DNA from: GCA-2862585 sp965277895
GTDB taxonomy: Bacteria; Bacteroidota; Bacteroidia; Flavobacteriales; UBA7312
Assembly: GCA_965277895.1 (NCBI GenBank)
Contig: CBDIDR010000001.1
Location: 1,364,001-1,428,000 of the forward strand
Length of the DNA stretch: 64,000 nucleotides
Direction: 5' to 3'
Part shown: positions 27,828 through 36,616 of the stretch, piece by piece
Position numbering within the stretch: the first letter of the stretch is position 1
Layout of the letters: each line of letters opens with the position of its first letter
Translations under genes and position numbers: made by a program
Notes under the pieces: model-generated
What the model was told of the DNA's origin: nothing
Database searches by the model: none
Seen by the model: the letters and a program-made list of their open reading frames with translations, nothing else

Positions 27828-28484
27828 TTAGAACGATATACCTATATCAAATCCAATTTTTGGCACAATACCAGTGTAGCCTCTATCTGGAGCATAAAAT
27901 TCTAATTCACTAGGCTTATTATCAATTACTGAAGAGCGTAGACCGCCTCCAACAAATAAGTCTAGAGAAAGGTTTTTAGCAAATATCATTTGGAAGCCCA
28001 TTACAACTCCACCTTCAATTTGTTTTACCTCGTACTCATCAACTTTTCTTTCACTAGAATATCCTGTTCCAGGATGATAAGTAGAACCTGTAAAATTACC
28101 ATTTTCATCGTAATTTGACTCATAATAAGGTTCTACTTCCCATGTGGATACGTAGCGGTCGTATTGCTGTACAAAGTACTTACCATTACCATAAAGTCCT
28201 GCATAAACACCTGCTAAAGGAGAATCGCTAGAACTATTTACAGCTGGTTTGAAAACGTATTTTCTCAACTGAAGTTCACCCATCCAACCGTATTCATCGC
28301 CATTTTCTGTAAGGTTGTAACCTCCTGATAAAGCAAAAGAATTATTGTTAGATAAAGCACGTTCGTAGGTCGCGTGAAATGTTCCATCAACAAAATGGAA
28401 TGGGCTAATTTTCACTAATGCGTCTTGAGAAAAAGAAGCAAAAGCTATAAATAGCGCTGAAGTAAGCAAAAAAGTTTTTTTCAT
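27828..28484 (-). CDS. Outer-membrane beta-barrel protein of unknown function
   Basis: 218 residues with a clean signal peptide (about 1-19, ending SFSQ). The mature sequence alternates polar and aromatic or hydrophobic residues and ends in a strand finishing with Phe (GFDIGISF), typical of small outer-membrane barrels. Tyr and Gly are abundant (GVYAGLYGNGKYF, FVGGGLRSS). It resembles DUF3575-like or generic Bacteroidota porin-like proteins, but I do not recognise a specific family. It is a single gene, with its own terminator downstream and a TACATTTG box upstream on the minus strand. Confidence 0.7.
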   Translation of the reverse strand: MKKTFLLTSALFIAFASFSQDALVKISPFHFVDGTFHATYERALSNNNSFALSGGYNLTENGDEYGWMGELQLRKYVFKPAVNSSSDSPLAGVYAGLYGNGKYFVQQYDRYVSTWEVEPYYESNYDENGNFTGSTYHPGTGYSSERKVDEYEVKQIEGGVVMGFQMIFAKNLSLDLFVGGGLRSSVIDNKPSELEFYAPDRGYTGIVPKIGFDIGISF

Positions 28485-28533
28485 AATTTTAATTTAATTA
28501 ATTGGTTCGCAAATGTATAAAGATTTTATTCTA

Positions 28534-30942
28534 CTACAAAGCTATGTCAATCACATCGTTCATTTTTGAAACATAATGAAACTTCAAGCCTTTCAAGTAG
28601 TGTTCGTTTATCTCTTCAATATCTTTTAAATTCTCTTCACAAAGAATAATTTCTTTGATTCCTGCACGTTTTGCAGCAAGTATTTTTTCTTTTATTCCAC
28701 CTACTGGTAATACCTTACCCCTTAGGGTTATTTCACCAGTCATTGCAATTTTTGCTTTAACTTTTTTATTGGTGAACAAAGAAACCAAGGCTGTTAACAT
28801 GGTTACACCTGCTGAAGGCCCATCTTTTGGGGTTGCACCTTCAGGAACGTGAATGTGTATGTCGTTAGTATCTAAGTCCTCTTTTTTTATACCAAATTGT
28901 TTGGCATGAGACTTAATGTAGTGCATGGCTATGGTGGATGATTCTTTCATTACCTTTCCAAGATTACCAGTTATAGTCAACTTTCCTTTTCCAGGGCTCT
29001 TGCTGCATTCTATAAAGAGGATATCTCCTCCCACAGGTGTCCAAGCTAGACCAGTAACTACTCCAGGCATATCGTTATTAAGCTGTTTTGATTTATCAAA
29101 CTTTGATGCACCAATGATGGCTTTCAAATCCGTTGGCTCTAAAACGATTTTATACTCTTGTTCCATGGCAATGGATTTAGCAGCATAACGCACTAATTTT
29201 GCTACCATTTTATCCAATCCTCTCACTCCAGATTCTCTGGTATAAGCTTCAACCAAAAGGCGTAATACTTTAGTAGATAAGTTAAGATCTTTACTACTCA
29301 AACCGTGTTCTTTTAACTGTTTTGGCAATAAATGTTTTTTGGCAATTTGAACTTTTTCTTCTAATGTATAGCCAGTAATTTCAATAATTTCCATTCTATC
29401 TCTTAAAGCTGGTTGAATGGTATTTAGAGAGTTTGCAGTAGCTACAAACATCACTTTAGATAAATCGTAGCCCATTTCTAAATAATTATCGTGAAAGGAG
29501 TTATTCTGTTCTGGATCTAAAACTTCAAGCATTGCTGAAGAAGGGTCGCCATGAGAATCTCGACTAACTTTATCAATTTCATCGAGCACAAAGACAGGGT
29601 TAGACGAATTGGCTTTCTTAATGGACTTTATGATTCGTCCTGGCATAGCTCCTATATAGGTTTTTCTATGTCCTCTAATTTCGGATTCATCTCTAAGCCC
29701 ACCTAAAGACACACGCTCGTATTTTCTTCCTAGAGCTTCAGCAATAGTTTTTCCCAAAGAGGTTTTACCAACACCAGGAGGGCCATATAGGCATAAAATT
29801 GGTGCTTTCATATCGCCTTTTATCTTTAGAACTGCTAGGTGCTCAAGAATACGTTCTTTTACTTTTTCAAGACCAAAATGATCTCTGTCAAGAATCTTCT
29901 TAGCTCGTTTTAAGTCAAATTTATCTGTGGTGTATTCTCCCCAAGGTAAGTCTAATACTAATTCCAAATATGCACGCTGAACGGAGTAGTCGGCCATAGC
30001 TGGGTTCATGCGTTGTAATTTCTTTATTTCCTTCTCAAAATTTTCAGAAATTTCTTTTGACCATTTTTTAGATTTAGACCTCGATCTCATCTCCTCAATT
30101 TCTTGATCTGCCGAACCACCTAATTCTTCTTGAATAGCCTTAAGCTGTTGGTTTAAGAAGTATTCCCTTTGCTGTTGGTCTAAATCGTGCTTTACCTTAT
30201 GCTGAATTTCATTCTTCATCTCTAGGCGTTGTAACTCTTTACTTATTATTTCTAGAGTTTTTTCAGAACGTAATTTCAAATCAAAAACTTCCAAAAGCTC
30301 TTGTTTTTTATCTACGTTTACATCCATATTAGAACACACAAAATTGACTAAATACGTAGGGGATTCAATATTCTGAATAGCCAATTGAGCTTCTGAAGGT
30401 ATGTTTGGCGATTCTTTTACTATTTGTAAAGCAATATCTTTTATAGAATCTACTAAAGCAACGAATTGTTCGTCGTCTTTAGAAGGTTTATTTTCTGTCA
30501 ATTCTTGAACTGTTGATTTGATATATGGCTCTTCCTGTACAAACTCATTAAGCTGCATCAGCTTTCTACCTTGAATAATTACGGTGATATTACCATCAGG
30601 CATTCTCAACATTTTCATAATATGAGCCACTGTCCCTACTTTATTTAAATCGTTAAAGGAAGGGTTTTCTACATCCGGATTCTTTTGTGAAACAACACCA
30701 ATAGTTTTAGTGCCTTTATTGGCATCTTTAATAAGCTTTACAGATTTATCTCTACCAACGGTAATTGGAATGATAACCCCAGGAAATAAAACCGTATTTC
30801 TTAGAGGTAGAATTGGTAAGACATCAGGAATTTGCTCCTTATTAATTTTGTCTTCATCTACACTACTAAGAAGGGGGAAAAAATCCGATTCATCTTCAAA
30901 GTTGGTTGCTACATAAGAATCTAAAAACATATTTTTTTTCAT
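28534..30942 (-). CDS. lon: ATP-dependent protease Lon
   Basis: About 802 residues from the ATG at 30942; a TTG six codons upstream is an alternative. The N-terminal substrate-binding LON domain (LPILPLRNTVLFPGVIIP) is followed by a coiled-coil, the AAA+ module with Walker A YGPPGVGKTS and Walker B FVLDEIDKV, and the C-terminal Ser-Lys protease domain. The catalytic Ser is near 710 (KDGPSAGVTM) and the Lys near 753 (GGIKEK). It degrades misfolded and regulatory proteins in the cytosol. All motifs are intact. It appears to be a single gene. Confidence 0.97.
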   Translation of the reverse strand: MKKNMFLDSYVATNFEDESDFFPLLSSVDEDKINKEQIPDVLPILPLRNTVLFPGVIIPITVGRDKSVKLIKDANKGTKTIGVVSQKNPDVENPSFNDLNKVGTVAHIMKMLRMPDGNITVIIQGRKLMQLNEFVQEEPYIKSTVQELTENKPSKDDEQFVALVDSIKDIALQIVKESPNIPSEAQLAIQNIESPTYLVNFVCSNMDVNVDKKQELLEVFDLKLRSEKTLEIISKELQRLEMKNEIQHKVKHDLDQQQREYFLNQQLKAIQEELGGSADQEIEEMRSRSKSKKWSKEISENFEKEIKKLQRMNPAMADYSVQRAYLELVLDLPWGEYTTDKFDLKRAKKILDRDHFGLEKVKERILEHLAVLKIKGDMKAPILCLYGPPGVGKTSLGKTIAEALGRKYERVSLGGLRDESEIRGHRKTYIGAMPGRIIKSIKKANSSNPVFVLDEIDKVSRDSHGDPSSAMLEVLDPEQNNSFHDNYLEMGYDLSKVMFVATANSLNTIQPALRDRMEIIEITGYTLEEKVQIAKKHLLPKQLKEHGLSSKDLNLSTKVLRLLVEAYTRESGVRGLDKMVAKLVRYAAKSIAMEQEYKIVLEPTDLKAIIGASKFDKSKQLNNDMPGVVTGLAWTPVGGDILFIECSKSPGKGKLTITGNLGKVMKESSTIAMHYIKSHAKQFGIKKEDLDTNDIHIHVPEGATPKDGPSAGVTMLTALVSLFTNKKVKAKIAMTGEITLRGKVLPVGGIKEKILAAKRAGIKEIILCEENLKDIEEINEHYLKGLKFHYVSKMNDVIDIAL

Positions 30943-31047
30943 TGAAAAATGTTGTGCCAATATGACAGATTATTTGTTATAAATATTCATTGGTAACTGT
31001 TGCAAGAAACGTGCCACAAATGGTTTTAGTGTAATAGTATGACAATA

Positions 31048-32205
31048 CTAGTCTTTTCGGTACGACTTTGTCAGTTCAAATACGGAATCAATTATGTCTT
31101 TTTCGACCTCATCGAATACTTTTGAACGTCTTTCCATAACCTTTTCGGCAACTTCGTATACTTTTCTTAATTGGTAGGTTGAATAACCAGATGAGCCTCC
31201 CCATGAAAAAGAAGGCACAAAATTTCTAGGAAAACCAGCTCCAAATATATTGGCACTTACGCCAATTACTGTTCCTGTATTAAACATGGTATTTATTCCA
31301 CATTTAGAATGGTCACCCATAATTAAGCCACAAAATTGTAAGCCAGAATTCTCAAATCGACCTATGGAATAGTTCCACAATTTTACCTCAGCATAATTGT
31401 TCTTGAGGTTTGAGTTATTGGTATCCGCTCCAAGGTTACACCACTCTCCTATGACTGAATTACCCAAAAAGCCATCATGACCTTTATTGGAATAGCCTAA
31501 TAGAACAGAATTATTGACCTCACCTCCTACTTTGCAGTAAGGTCCTAAAGTGGTAGCTCCATATATTTTAGCACCCATTTTCAATACAGAATATTCGCAC
31601 ATTGCCAAAGGTCCCCTAACTAGACTACCCTCCATTATTTCAGCGTCTTTACCTATATATATTGGTCCGGATGAAGCGTTTAGCAGGGCATGCTCCACTA
31701 CTGCTCCCTCCTCTATAAAAATGTGTTCTGGGCTTGTCGTTGCATTTGTTGAACTGATAGCTTGAGACTGTCTTCCTTTAGTTAGCAAATCAAAGTCAGA
31801 ATTAATGCAATCGCCATTAAATTGAAATATTTGCCATAATCTACTCAATTGAAGGATTTCTTGAGAGTAGTCAATACTACTTTGGGGTATAGAATTGGTA
31901 CTTGACCTATAAGCCAAAAGCGTATCGCCCTTTTTTAGAGATTGGTTGTTTTCTAGAGAATGTATGGCATTTAGTAAATTTTCATCAGGACAAACACTTC
32001 CGTTAATCCATACATTATCATCGCTAATGGTCAAAGGAAACTTAGCACTTAAATACTCCTCTGTTGAGTACGATACTTCTGATGATAAAACCTTTTGCCA
32101 TTTTTCTGAAATCGTGAGAATTCCCAAACGAATGTCAGCAACTGGTCGAGTATAAGTTAATGGCAATAAATGTTGCCTATTATCATCAAATAGAATGTAA
32201 TTCAT
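31048..32205 (-). CDS. GlmU-like sugar nucleotidyltransferase/acetyltransferase (alternative Bacteroidota type)
   Basis: 385 residues. The N-terminal part (MNYILFDDNRQHLLPLTYTRP) is a degenerate nucleotidyltransferase-like region. From about 160 a left-handed beta-helix of hexapeptide repeats follows (GPIYIGKDAEIMEGSLVRGP, ATTLGPYCKVGGEV), and then an acyltransferase-like tail. This is the layout of the TIGR03991-type alternative GlmU proposed to make UDP-GlcNAc in Bacteroidota. The classical GlmU P-loop-like GXGTRM is not visible, so the first reaction is less certain. A minus-strand TATATTTG box four bases before the ATG suggests a leaderless mRNA. Confidence 0.8.
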   Translation of the reverse strand: MNYILFDDNRQHLLPLTYTRPVADIRLGILTISEKWQKVLSSEVSYSTEEYLSAKFPLTISDDNVWINGSVCPDENLLNAIHSLENNQSLKKGDTLLAYRSSTNSIPQSSIDYSQEILQLSRLWQIFQFNGDCINSDFDLLTKGRQSQAISSTNATTSPEHIFIEEGAVVEHALLNASSGPIYIGKDAEIMEGSLVRGPLAMCEYSVLKMGAKIYGATTLGPYCKVGGEVNNSVLLGYSNKGHDGFLGNSVIGEWCNLGADTNNSNLKNNYAEVKLWNYSIGRFENSGLQFCGLIMGDHSKCGINTMFNTGTVIGVSANIFGAGFPRNFVPSFSWGGSSGYSTYQLRKVYEVAEKVMERRSKVFDEVEKDIIDSVFELTKSYRKD

Positions 32206-32209
32206 AAAA

Positions 32210-32217
32210 CAAATATA
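32210..32217 (-). promoter_or_regulatory. -7 element four bases before the GlmU-like start
   Basis: CAAATATA reads TATATTTG on the minus strand. Four bases separate it from the ATG at 32205, the same spacing as at mnmE, pdxH and apbE. Confidence 0.55.
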
Positions 32218-32241
32218 ACAATTAGGATTGCAATGCGTCTA

Positions 32242-33339
32242 TCAAGTGTTAAATCTGAAATGCATTATGTCTCCGTCAGAAACCACATAGTCTTTTCCTT
32301 CTACTGACATTTTACCATTTTCTTTGCATGCTAATTCAGAGCCTAGCTCTACAAAGTCAGCATACTTAATCACTTCTGCCCTAATAAATCCCTTTTCAAA
32401 ATCAGTATGTATAACTCCTGCCGCTTGTGGTGCCTTCATACCCTCTCTAATAGTCCATGCTCTAACTTCTTTTTCACCAGCAGTAAAATAGGTGTACAAA
32501 TTTAATAACTGATAAGCTGAACGAATGAGTTTACTAACGCCTGGCTCATCCAGTCCCATATCTTCAAGAAACATTTGTCTTTCCTCATAGCTTTCCAATT
32601 CGGCAATATCTGCTTCTGTAGATGCTGCAATCATTAATACAGCAGCATTTTCATTTTTTACCATCTCTTTAACCTTATCCACATACTCATTGCCATTTTT
32701 TATGGAAGCTTCGTCAACATTACAAACGTACATAATTGGCTTATCGGTCAATAGCATTAAGTCTGAAATATGTTCTTTCTCTTTCTCCTCAATATCAATA
32801 CTTCTTACAGATTTTCCTTGTTCTAAATGCTCTACATACTTTTTCAATACGTCAACCACTAGCCTGGCAGTTTTATCACCTGTTCTAGAGAGCTTTTCAT
32901 ACTTCTGTAGTTTCTTTTCAACGGCTTCCAAATCCTTCAACTGCAATTCAATATCAATTGTTTCTTTATCTCTAATGGGATCTACAGAACCGTCTACGTG
33001 AACGATATTGTCATTTTCAAAGCAACGTAAAACGTGAATGATAGCATCAGTTTCTCTAATATTTGCTAAGAATTTATTTCCTAAACCTTCACCTTTACTA
33101 GCCCCTTTCACTAAACCCGCAATATCCACAATCTCTACTGTAGTTGGCATAACGCGTTGTGGCTTCACTAAGTTTTCCAATTGAGTAAGTCTATCATCAG
33201 GAACAGTAATTACACCTACATTTGGTTCTATTGTACAAAATGGAAAGTTAGCTGATTGTGCCTTAGCATTTGACAAACAATTAAACAAGGTTGACTTTCC
33301 AACATTAGGTAATCCTACAATTCCACATTTCAATGCCAT
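32242..33339 (-). CDS. ychF: Ribosome-binding ATPase YchF (OLA1 family)
   Basis: A 365-residue Obg-family P-loop protein that prefers ATP. G1 GLPNVGKST is at 9-17, followed by DIAGLVKGASKGEGLGNKFL (G3 with flexible loop). The G4 position is NVDE rather than NKxD, which is the basis of ATP preference in this family. The C-terminal TGS domain (YTFTAGEKEVRAWTI-like, HTDFEKGFIRAEV) is intact. The length is canonical. A minus-strand TATATTTG box lies about 15 bases upstream of the ATG. It is a single gene. Confidence 0.96.
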   Translation of the reverse strand: MALKCGIVGLPNVGKSTLFNCLSNAKAQSANFPFCTIEPNVGVITVPDDRLTQLENLVKPQRVMPTTVEIVDIAGLVKGASKGEGLGNKFLANIRETDAIIHVLRCFENDNIVHVDGSVDPIRDKETIDIELQLKDLEAVEKKLQKYEKLSRTGDKTARLVVDVLKKYVEHLEQGKSVRSIDIEEKEKEHISDLMLLTDKPIMYVCNVDEASIKNGNEYVDKVKEMVKNENAAVLMIAASTEADIAELESYEERQMFLEDMGLDEPGVSKLIRSAYQLLNLYTYFTAGEKEVRAWTIREGMKAPQAAGVIHTDFEKGFIRAEVIKYADFVELGSELACKENGKMSVEGKDYVVSDGDIMHFRFNT

Positions 33340-33452
33340 ATCTCTAGATTTTTGGCAAATATAATCAGCTAATTAAACATTTTTGAAAAAATATTAACAA
33401 TTGTTTTTTGCCTACTGTAAAAACTTACTTTTGGAACATATATACTTTACAA

Positions 33453-34292
33453 ATGGAAAACGACTTAAATGCAATTTGTTCTCAGATAAGACGAGACATT
33501 GTTCGTATGGTTCATGCACAAAGTTCAGGTCACCCAGGTGGATCATTGGGTTGTGTTGAATTTTTGGTAGCTCTTTACTTCAAAATCATGAATCACGACA
33601 AAAATTTCAAAATGGACGCTATTGGCGAAGATGTCTTCTTTCTTTCTAACGGTCATATTTCACCTGTACTGTACAGTGTTCTTGCTCGTAGTGGTTATTT
33701 TGAAGTGAGTGAACTGTCTACTTTTAGAACGATTAACTCAAGACTACAAGGCCACCCTACAACTCACGATAATTTGCCGGGTGTTCGTATTGCCTCTGGC
33801 TCATTGGGACAAGGATTATCGGTAGCCATTGGTGCTGCTGAAAGCAAAAAGCTCAATAATGACGATTCTTTTGTCTTCAGCCTTCATGGTGATGGAGAGC
33901 TTCAAGAAGGTCAAATTTGGGAAGCCGTAATGTATGCTGCTGCCAACAAAATTGATAATGTAATAGCTACAATTGACTATAATCAAAAGCAAATTGATGG
34001 TTCTTTGGATGAAGTGCTTTCTCTAGGCAATTTAAATCAAAAATTTACCGCTTTTGGCTGGGAAGTTTTAGAGGTTAAAGAAGGGAATAACATTGAAGCG
34101 GTTATTAACGTTATAACTGAAGCACAACGCCTAAGCGGAAATGGTAAACCTATCTGCATCATTATGCACACAGAAATGGGCAATGGAGTTGATTATATGA
34201 TGGGTTCTCATAAATGGCACGGAGTAGCCCCTAACGATGAAGAGTTAGAAATAGCTTTATCCCAAAATGCCGAAACCTTAGGAGATTACTAA
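33453..34292 (+). CDS. Transketolase N-terminal (TPP-binding) subunit
   Basis: 279 residues from the ATG at 33453; a TTG 45 bases upstream is less likely. This is the N-terminal half of a split transketolase, with the TPP-diphosphate motif GDGELQEGQIWEA ending in ATIDYN, and substrate-site blocks SGHPGGSLG and GSLGQGLSVAIG. It moves two-carbon units between sugar phosphates in the pentose phosphate pathway. The partner half (35681-36616) is not adjacent: a VWA gene lies between them, with gaps of only 5 and 3 bp. TACTTTTG, 25-odd bases upstream, is a possible -7 element. Confidence 0.92.
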   Translation: MENDLNAICSQIRRDIVRMVHAQSSGHPGGSLGCVEFLVALYFKIMNHDKNFKMDAIGEDVFFLSNGHISPVLYSVLARSGYFEVSELSTFRTINSRLQGHPTTHDNLPGVRIASGSLGQGLSVAIGAAESKKLNNDDSFVFSLHGDGELQEGQIWEAVMYAAANKIDNVIATIDYNQKQIDGSLDEVLSLGNLNQKFTAFGWEVLEVKEGNNIEAVINVITEAQRLSGNGKPICIIMHTEMGNGVDYMMGSHKWHGVAPNDEELEIALSQNAETLGDY

Positions 34293-34297
34293 ATTCT

Positions 34298-35677
34298 ATG
34301 CCTTCACTTCACAGACATATCGCTATATCTCTACTAATCACCTTTTTGTCTGTGTTTATTTGTCAGTCTACGACTGCTCAAAACGCTAATCCTCCTCTTA
34401 CCAGAGTATTATTTATTTTCGATGCTTCTCAAAGCATGTATGCCCAATGGGAAGGAAATAGTAGAATGGAAATCGCTAAAGAACTTCTTGCTAATATGCT
34501 TGACAGTCTTGACGACAGAAATAATATAGAAGTAGGATTGAGATGTTATGGACATCAAAAGCCCTCACCTCCACAAGACTGTAGAGATACTAGGCTTGAA
34601 GTAAATTTTGGGAAAAATAATATCCCAGCTATCAAAAAAAGGCTTGAGAGTTTGCGGCCAAGAGGTACTACTCCTATTGCCAAAGCTTTAGAGTCTGGTG
34701 CACTTGACTTCCCAGCCAATACAAACGACAGTAGAAATATTGTTATCCTCATCACCGATGGTATCGAAGAATGTGGCGGTGACCCTTGTGCTGTTTCAAG
34801 ATTGTACCAAGAAAAAAAGATTATTCTAAAGCCTTTTGTGATTGGTATTGGATTAAGTGAAGAATACAAAAAGAATTTTGAGTGTGTCGGGACATTCTAC
34901 GATGCTAGAAACCCAGAACAGTTTAAAAACATTTTGGATGTGGTTATTTCTCAAGTACTAAACTCTACCACGGCTCAAGTTAATTTATTAGATGAATACG
35001 ACAAACCAACTGAAACGAATGTTCCTCTAAGTTTCTACGATGCCTATTCTGGTATTTTACAATACAATTTCATCCATACCATTAACAGTAAGGGAAACCC
35101 TGATACTTTAACGATTGACCCAGTACTTAGTTATAGAGTTGTTGCCCACACTATACCACAAACAGAAGCTAAAGGTGATTGGAAATTAACACCAGGAAAG
35201 CACACCATTATACCCATTAAATCGCCACAAGGAGAACTCACCATTTCAACCTCAAATAACAAATCCAATTTGAACTGCATCGTTAGAAAATCAGGAGAAA
35301 TGGAAACCCTAAATATTCAAGATTTAAACACCAGCCAAAAGTACATTACGGGTACTTACGATTTAGAAATACTTACATTACCTCGAATTCACCAAACTGT
35401 GGATATCGTTCAAAGCCAAACAACAGAAGTGAAAATTCCTGAGTCTGGTTTGGTAGTACTATCCTTTTCCTCACAAGGCTATGGAAGCATCTTCGAAATG
35501 GGTAATGAACTAAAGTGGGTGTGTGATTTAAAACCTAAAAAAGGCAGGCAAAATATTTATCTTTTACCTGGTAAATATAAAGTAGTTTATAGGGCTAAAA
35601 ATGCCTTACAAAGTGCGTATACTAAAGAAAAAATATTTAGGGTAAGTTCAATAAAAACAGTTTCAGTAAAATTATAA
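34298..35677 (+). CDS. Exported VWA-domain protein inserted between transketolase halves
   Basis: 459 residues with a signal peptide (about 1-28, ending TTAQ). A VWA domain spans about 35-215, with the MIDAS motif DASQSM near 42-47, the Thr of RGTTPIAKAL and the ITDGIEECGGD segment. Conserved Cys residues in this domain suggest disulfides in the periplasm. The C-terminal half is a series of beta-rich, Ig-like segments of unknown role, ending in a strand pair (IKTVSVKL). It is co-transcribed with transketolase genes (5 bp upstream gap, 3 bp downstream), yet it is an exported protein and has no evident link to that cytosolic enzyme. The function is unknown. Confidence 0.8.
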   Translation: MPSLHRHIAISLLITFLSVFICQSTTAQNANPPLTRVLFIFDASQSMYAQWEGNSRMEIAKELLANMLDSLDDRNNIEVGLRCYGHQKPSPPQDCRDTRLEVNFGKNNIPAIKKRLESLRPRGTTPIAKALESGALDFPANTNDSRNIVILITDGIEECGGDPCAVSRLYQEKKIILKPFVIGIGLSEEYKKNFECVGTFYDARNPEQFKNILDVVISQVLNSTTAQVNLLDEYDKPTETNVPLSFYDAYSGILQYNFIHTINSKGNPDTLTIDPVLSYRVVAHTIPQTEAKGDWKLTPGKHTIIPIKSPQGELTISTSNNKSNLNCIVRKSGEMETLNIQDLNTSQKYITGTYDLEILTLPRIHQTVDIVQSQTTEVKIPESGLVVLSFSSQGYGSIFEMGNELKWVCDLKPKKGRQNIYLLPGKYKVVYRAKNALQSAYTKEKIFRVSSIKTVSVKL

Positions 35678-35680
35678 AAA

Positions 35681-36616
35681 ATGGAAATGAAAGACACACG
35701 CTCAGGTTTTGGAGCAGGATTAAGTGAACTAGGGAAAACCAATGATAAAGTCGTGGCTTTATGTGCGGATTTAACAGGTTCATTAAAGATGAATGATTTT
35801 GCTAAAAATCATCCAGAGCGTTTCTTCCAAGTAGGAATTGCCGAAGCCAATATGATGGGCATTGCTGCTGGACTTACTATTGGCGGTCATATTCCATTTA
35901 CTGGAACTTTTGCAAACTTCTCCACATCTAGAGTATATGACCAAATAAGACAGTCTATAGCCTATTCAGAGAAAAATGTAAAAATATGTGCTTCACATGC
36001 CGGTCTAACGTTAGGTGAAGACGGTGCCACACATCAAGTTCTTGAAGATATTGGCATGATGAAAATGTTACCTGGAATGACGGTTATTAACCCATGTGAC
36101 TATAACCAGACTAAGGCGGCAACTATCGCCATTGCCGAACACCACGGTCCGGTATATTTAAGGTTTGGACGTCCTAAAGTGCCTAACTTTACTCCAGACA
36201 ACCAACAATTTGAAATTGGTAAAGCCCTAAAGCTAGTAGAAGGCACAGACGTGAGTATTTTTGCCACAGGTCACTTAGTATGGGAAGCCTTAGAAGCACA
36301 AAAAGAATTAAATGAAAAAGGCATCAGTGCCGAAATCATTAACATACATACCATTAAACCATTGGATGAAGCTGCCATTTTAGAATCTGTAAAAAAGACT
36401 AAATGTGCCCTTACTGCGGAAGAGCATATGCTCAATGGCGGATTAGGTGAAAGTGTTGCACAATGCCTTTCTAGAAACTTGCCCTCTCCTCTAGAAATGA
36501 TAGGTGTAAACGATACTTTTGGTGAAAGCGGTAAACCAAAAGATTTAATGGTAAAATACGGATTAGATTTTAAAAGTATTGTAGCTGCTGCAGAAAAAGC
36601 AATTGGAAGAAAATAA
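35681..36616 (+). CDS. Transketolase C-terminal subunit
   Basis: 311 residues, corresponding to the pyrimidine-binding and C-terminal domains of transketolase. Visible blocks are the GIAEANMMGIAAGLTIGG segment with the catalytic Glu near 54, THQVLEDIGMMK, and the C-terminal ATGHLVWEAL and AEEHMLNGGLGE. Together with the TktN half it forms the active heterotetramer; split forms are common in Bacteroidota, Firmicutes and Archaea. It starts 3 bp after the VWA gene, and its last 14 bases overlap the TTG start proposed for the aminotransferase. Confidence 0.93.
   Translation: MEMKDTRSGFGAGLSELGKTNDKVVALCADLTGSLKMNDFAKNHPERFFQVGIAEANMMGIAAGLTIGGHIPFTGTFANFSTSRVYDQIRQSIAYSEKNVKICASHAGLTLGEDGATHQVLEDIGMMKMLPGMTVINPCDYNQTKAATIAIAEHHGPVYLRFGRPKVPNFTPDNQQFEIGKALKLVEGTDVSIFATGHLVWEALEAQKELNEKGISAEIINIHTIKPLDEAAILESVKKTKCALTAEEHMLNGGLGESVAQCLSRNLPSPLEMIGVNDTFGESGKPKDLMVKYGLDFKSIVAAAEKAIGRK

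Noticed and set aside
32690..33001. Open frame opposite ychF, and many similar frames opposite mnmE, lpd, lon, tgt and nqr genes
   Set aside because: They lie entirely within well-supported genes on the other strand, with no family resemblance and no start context of their own.
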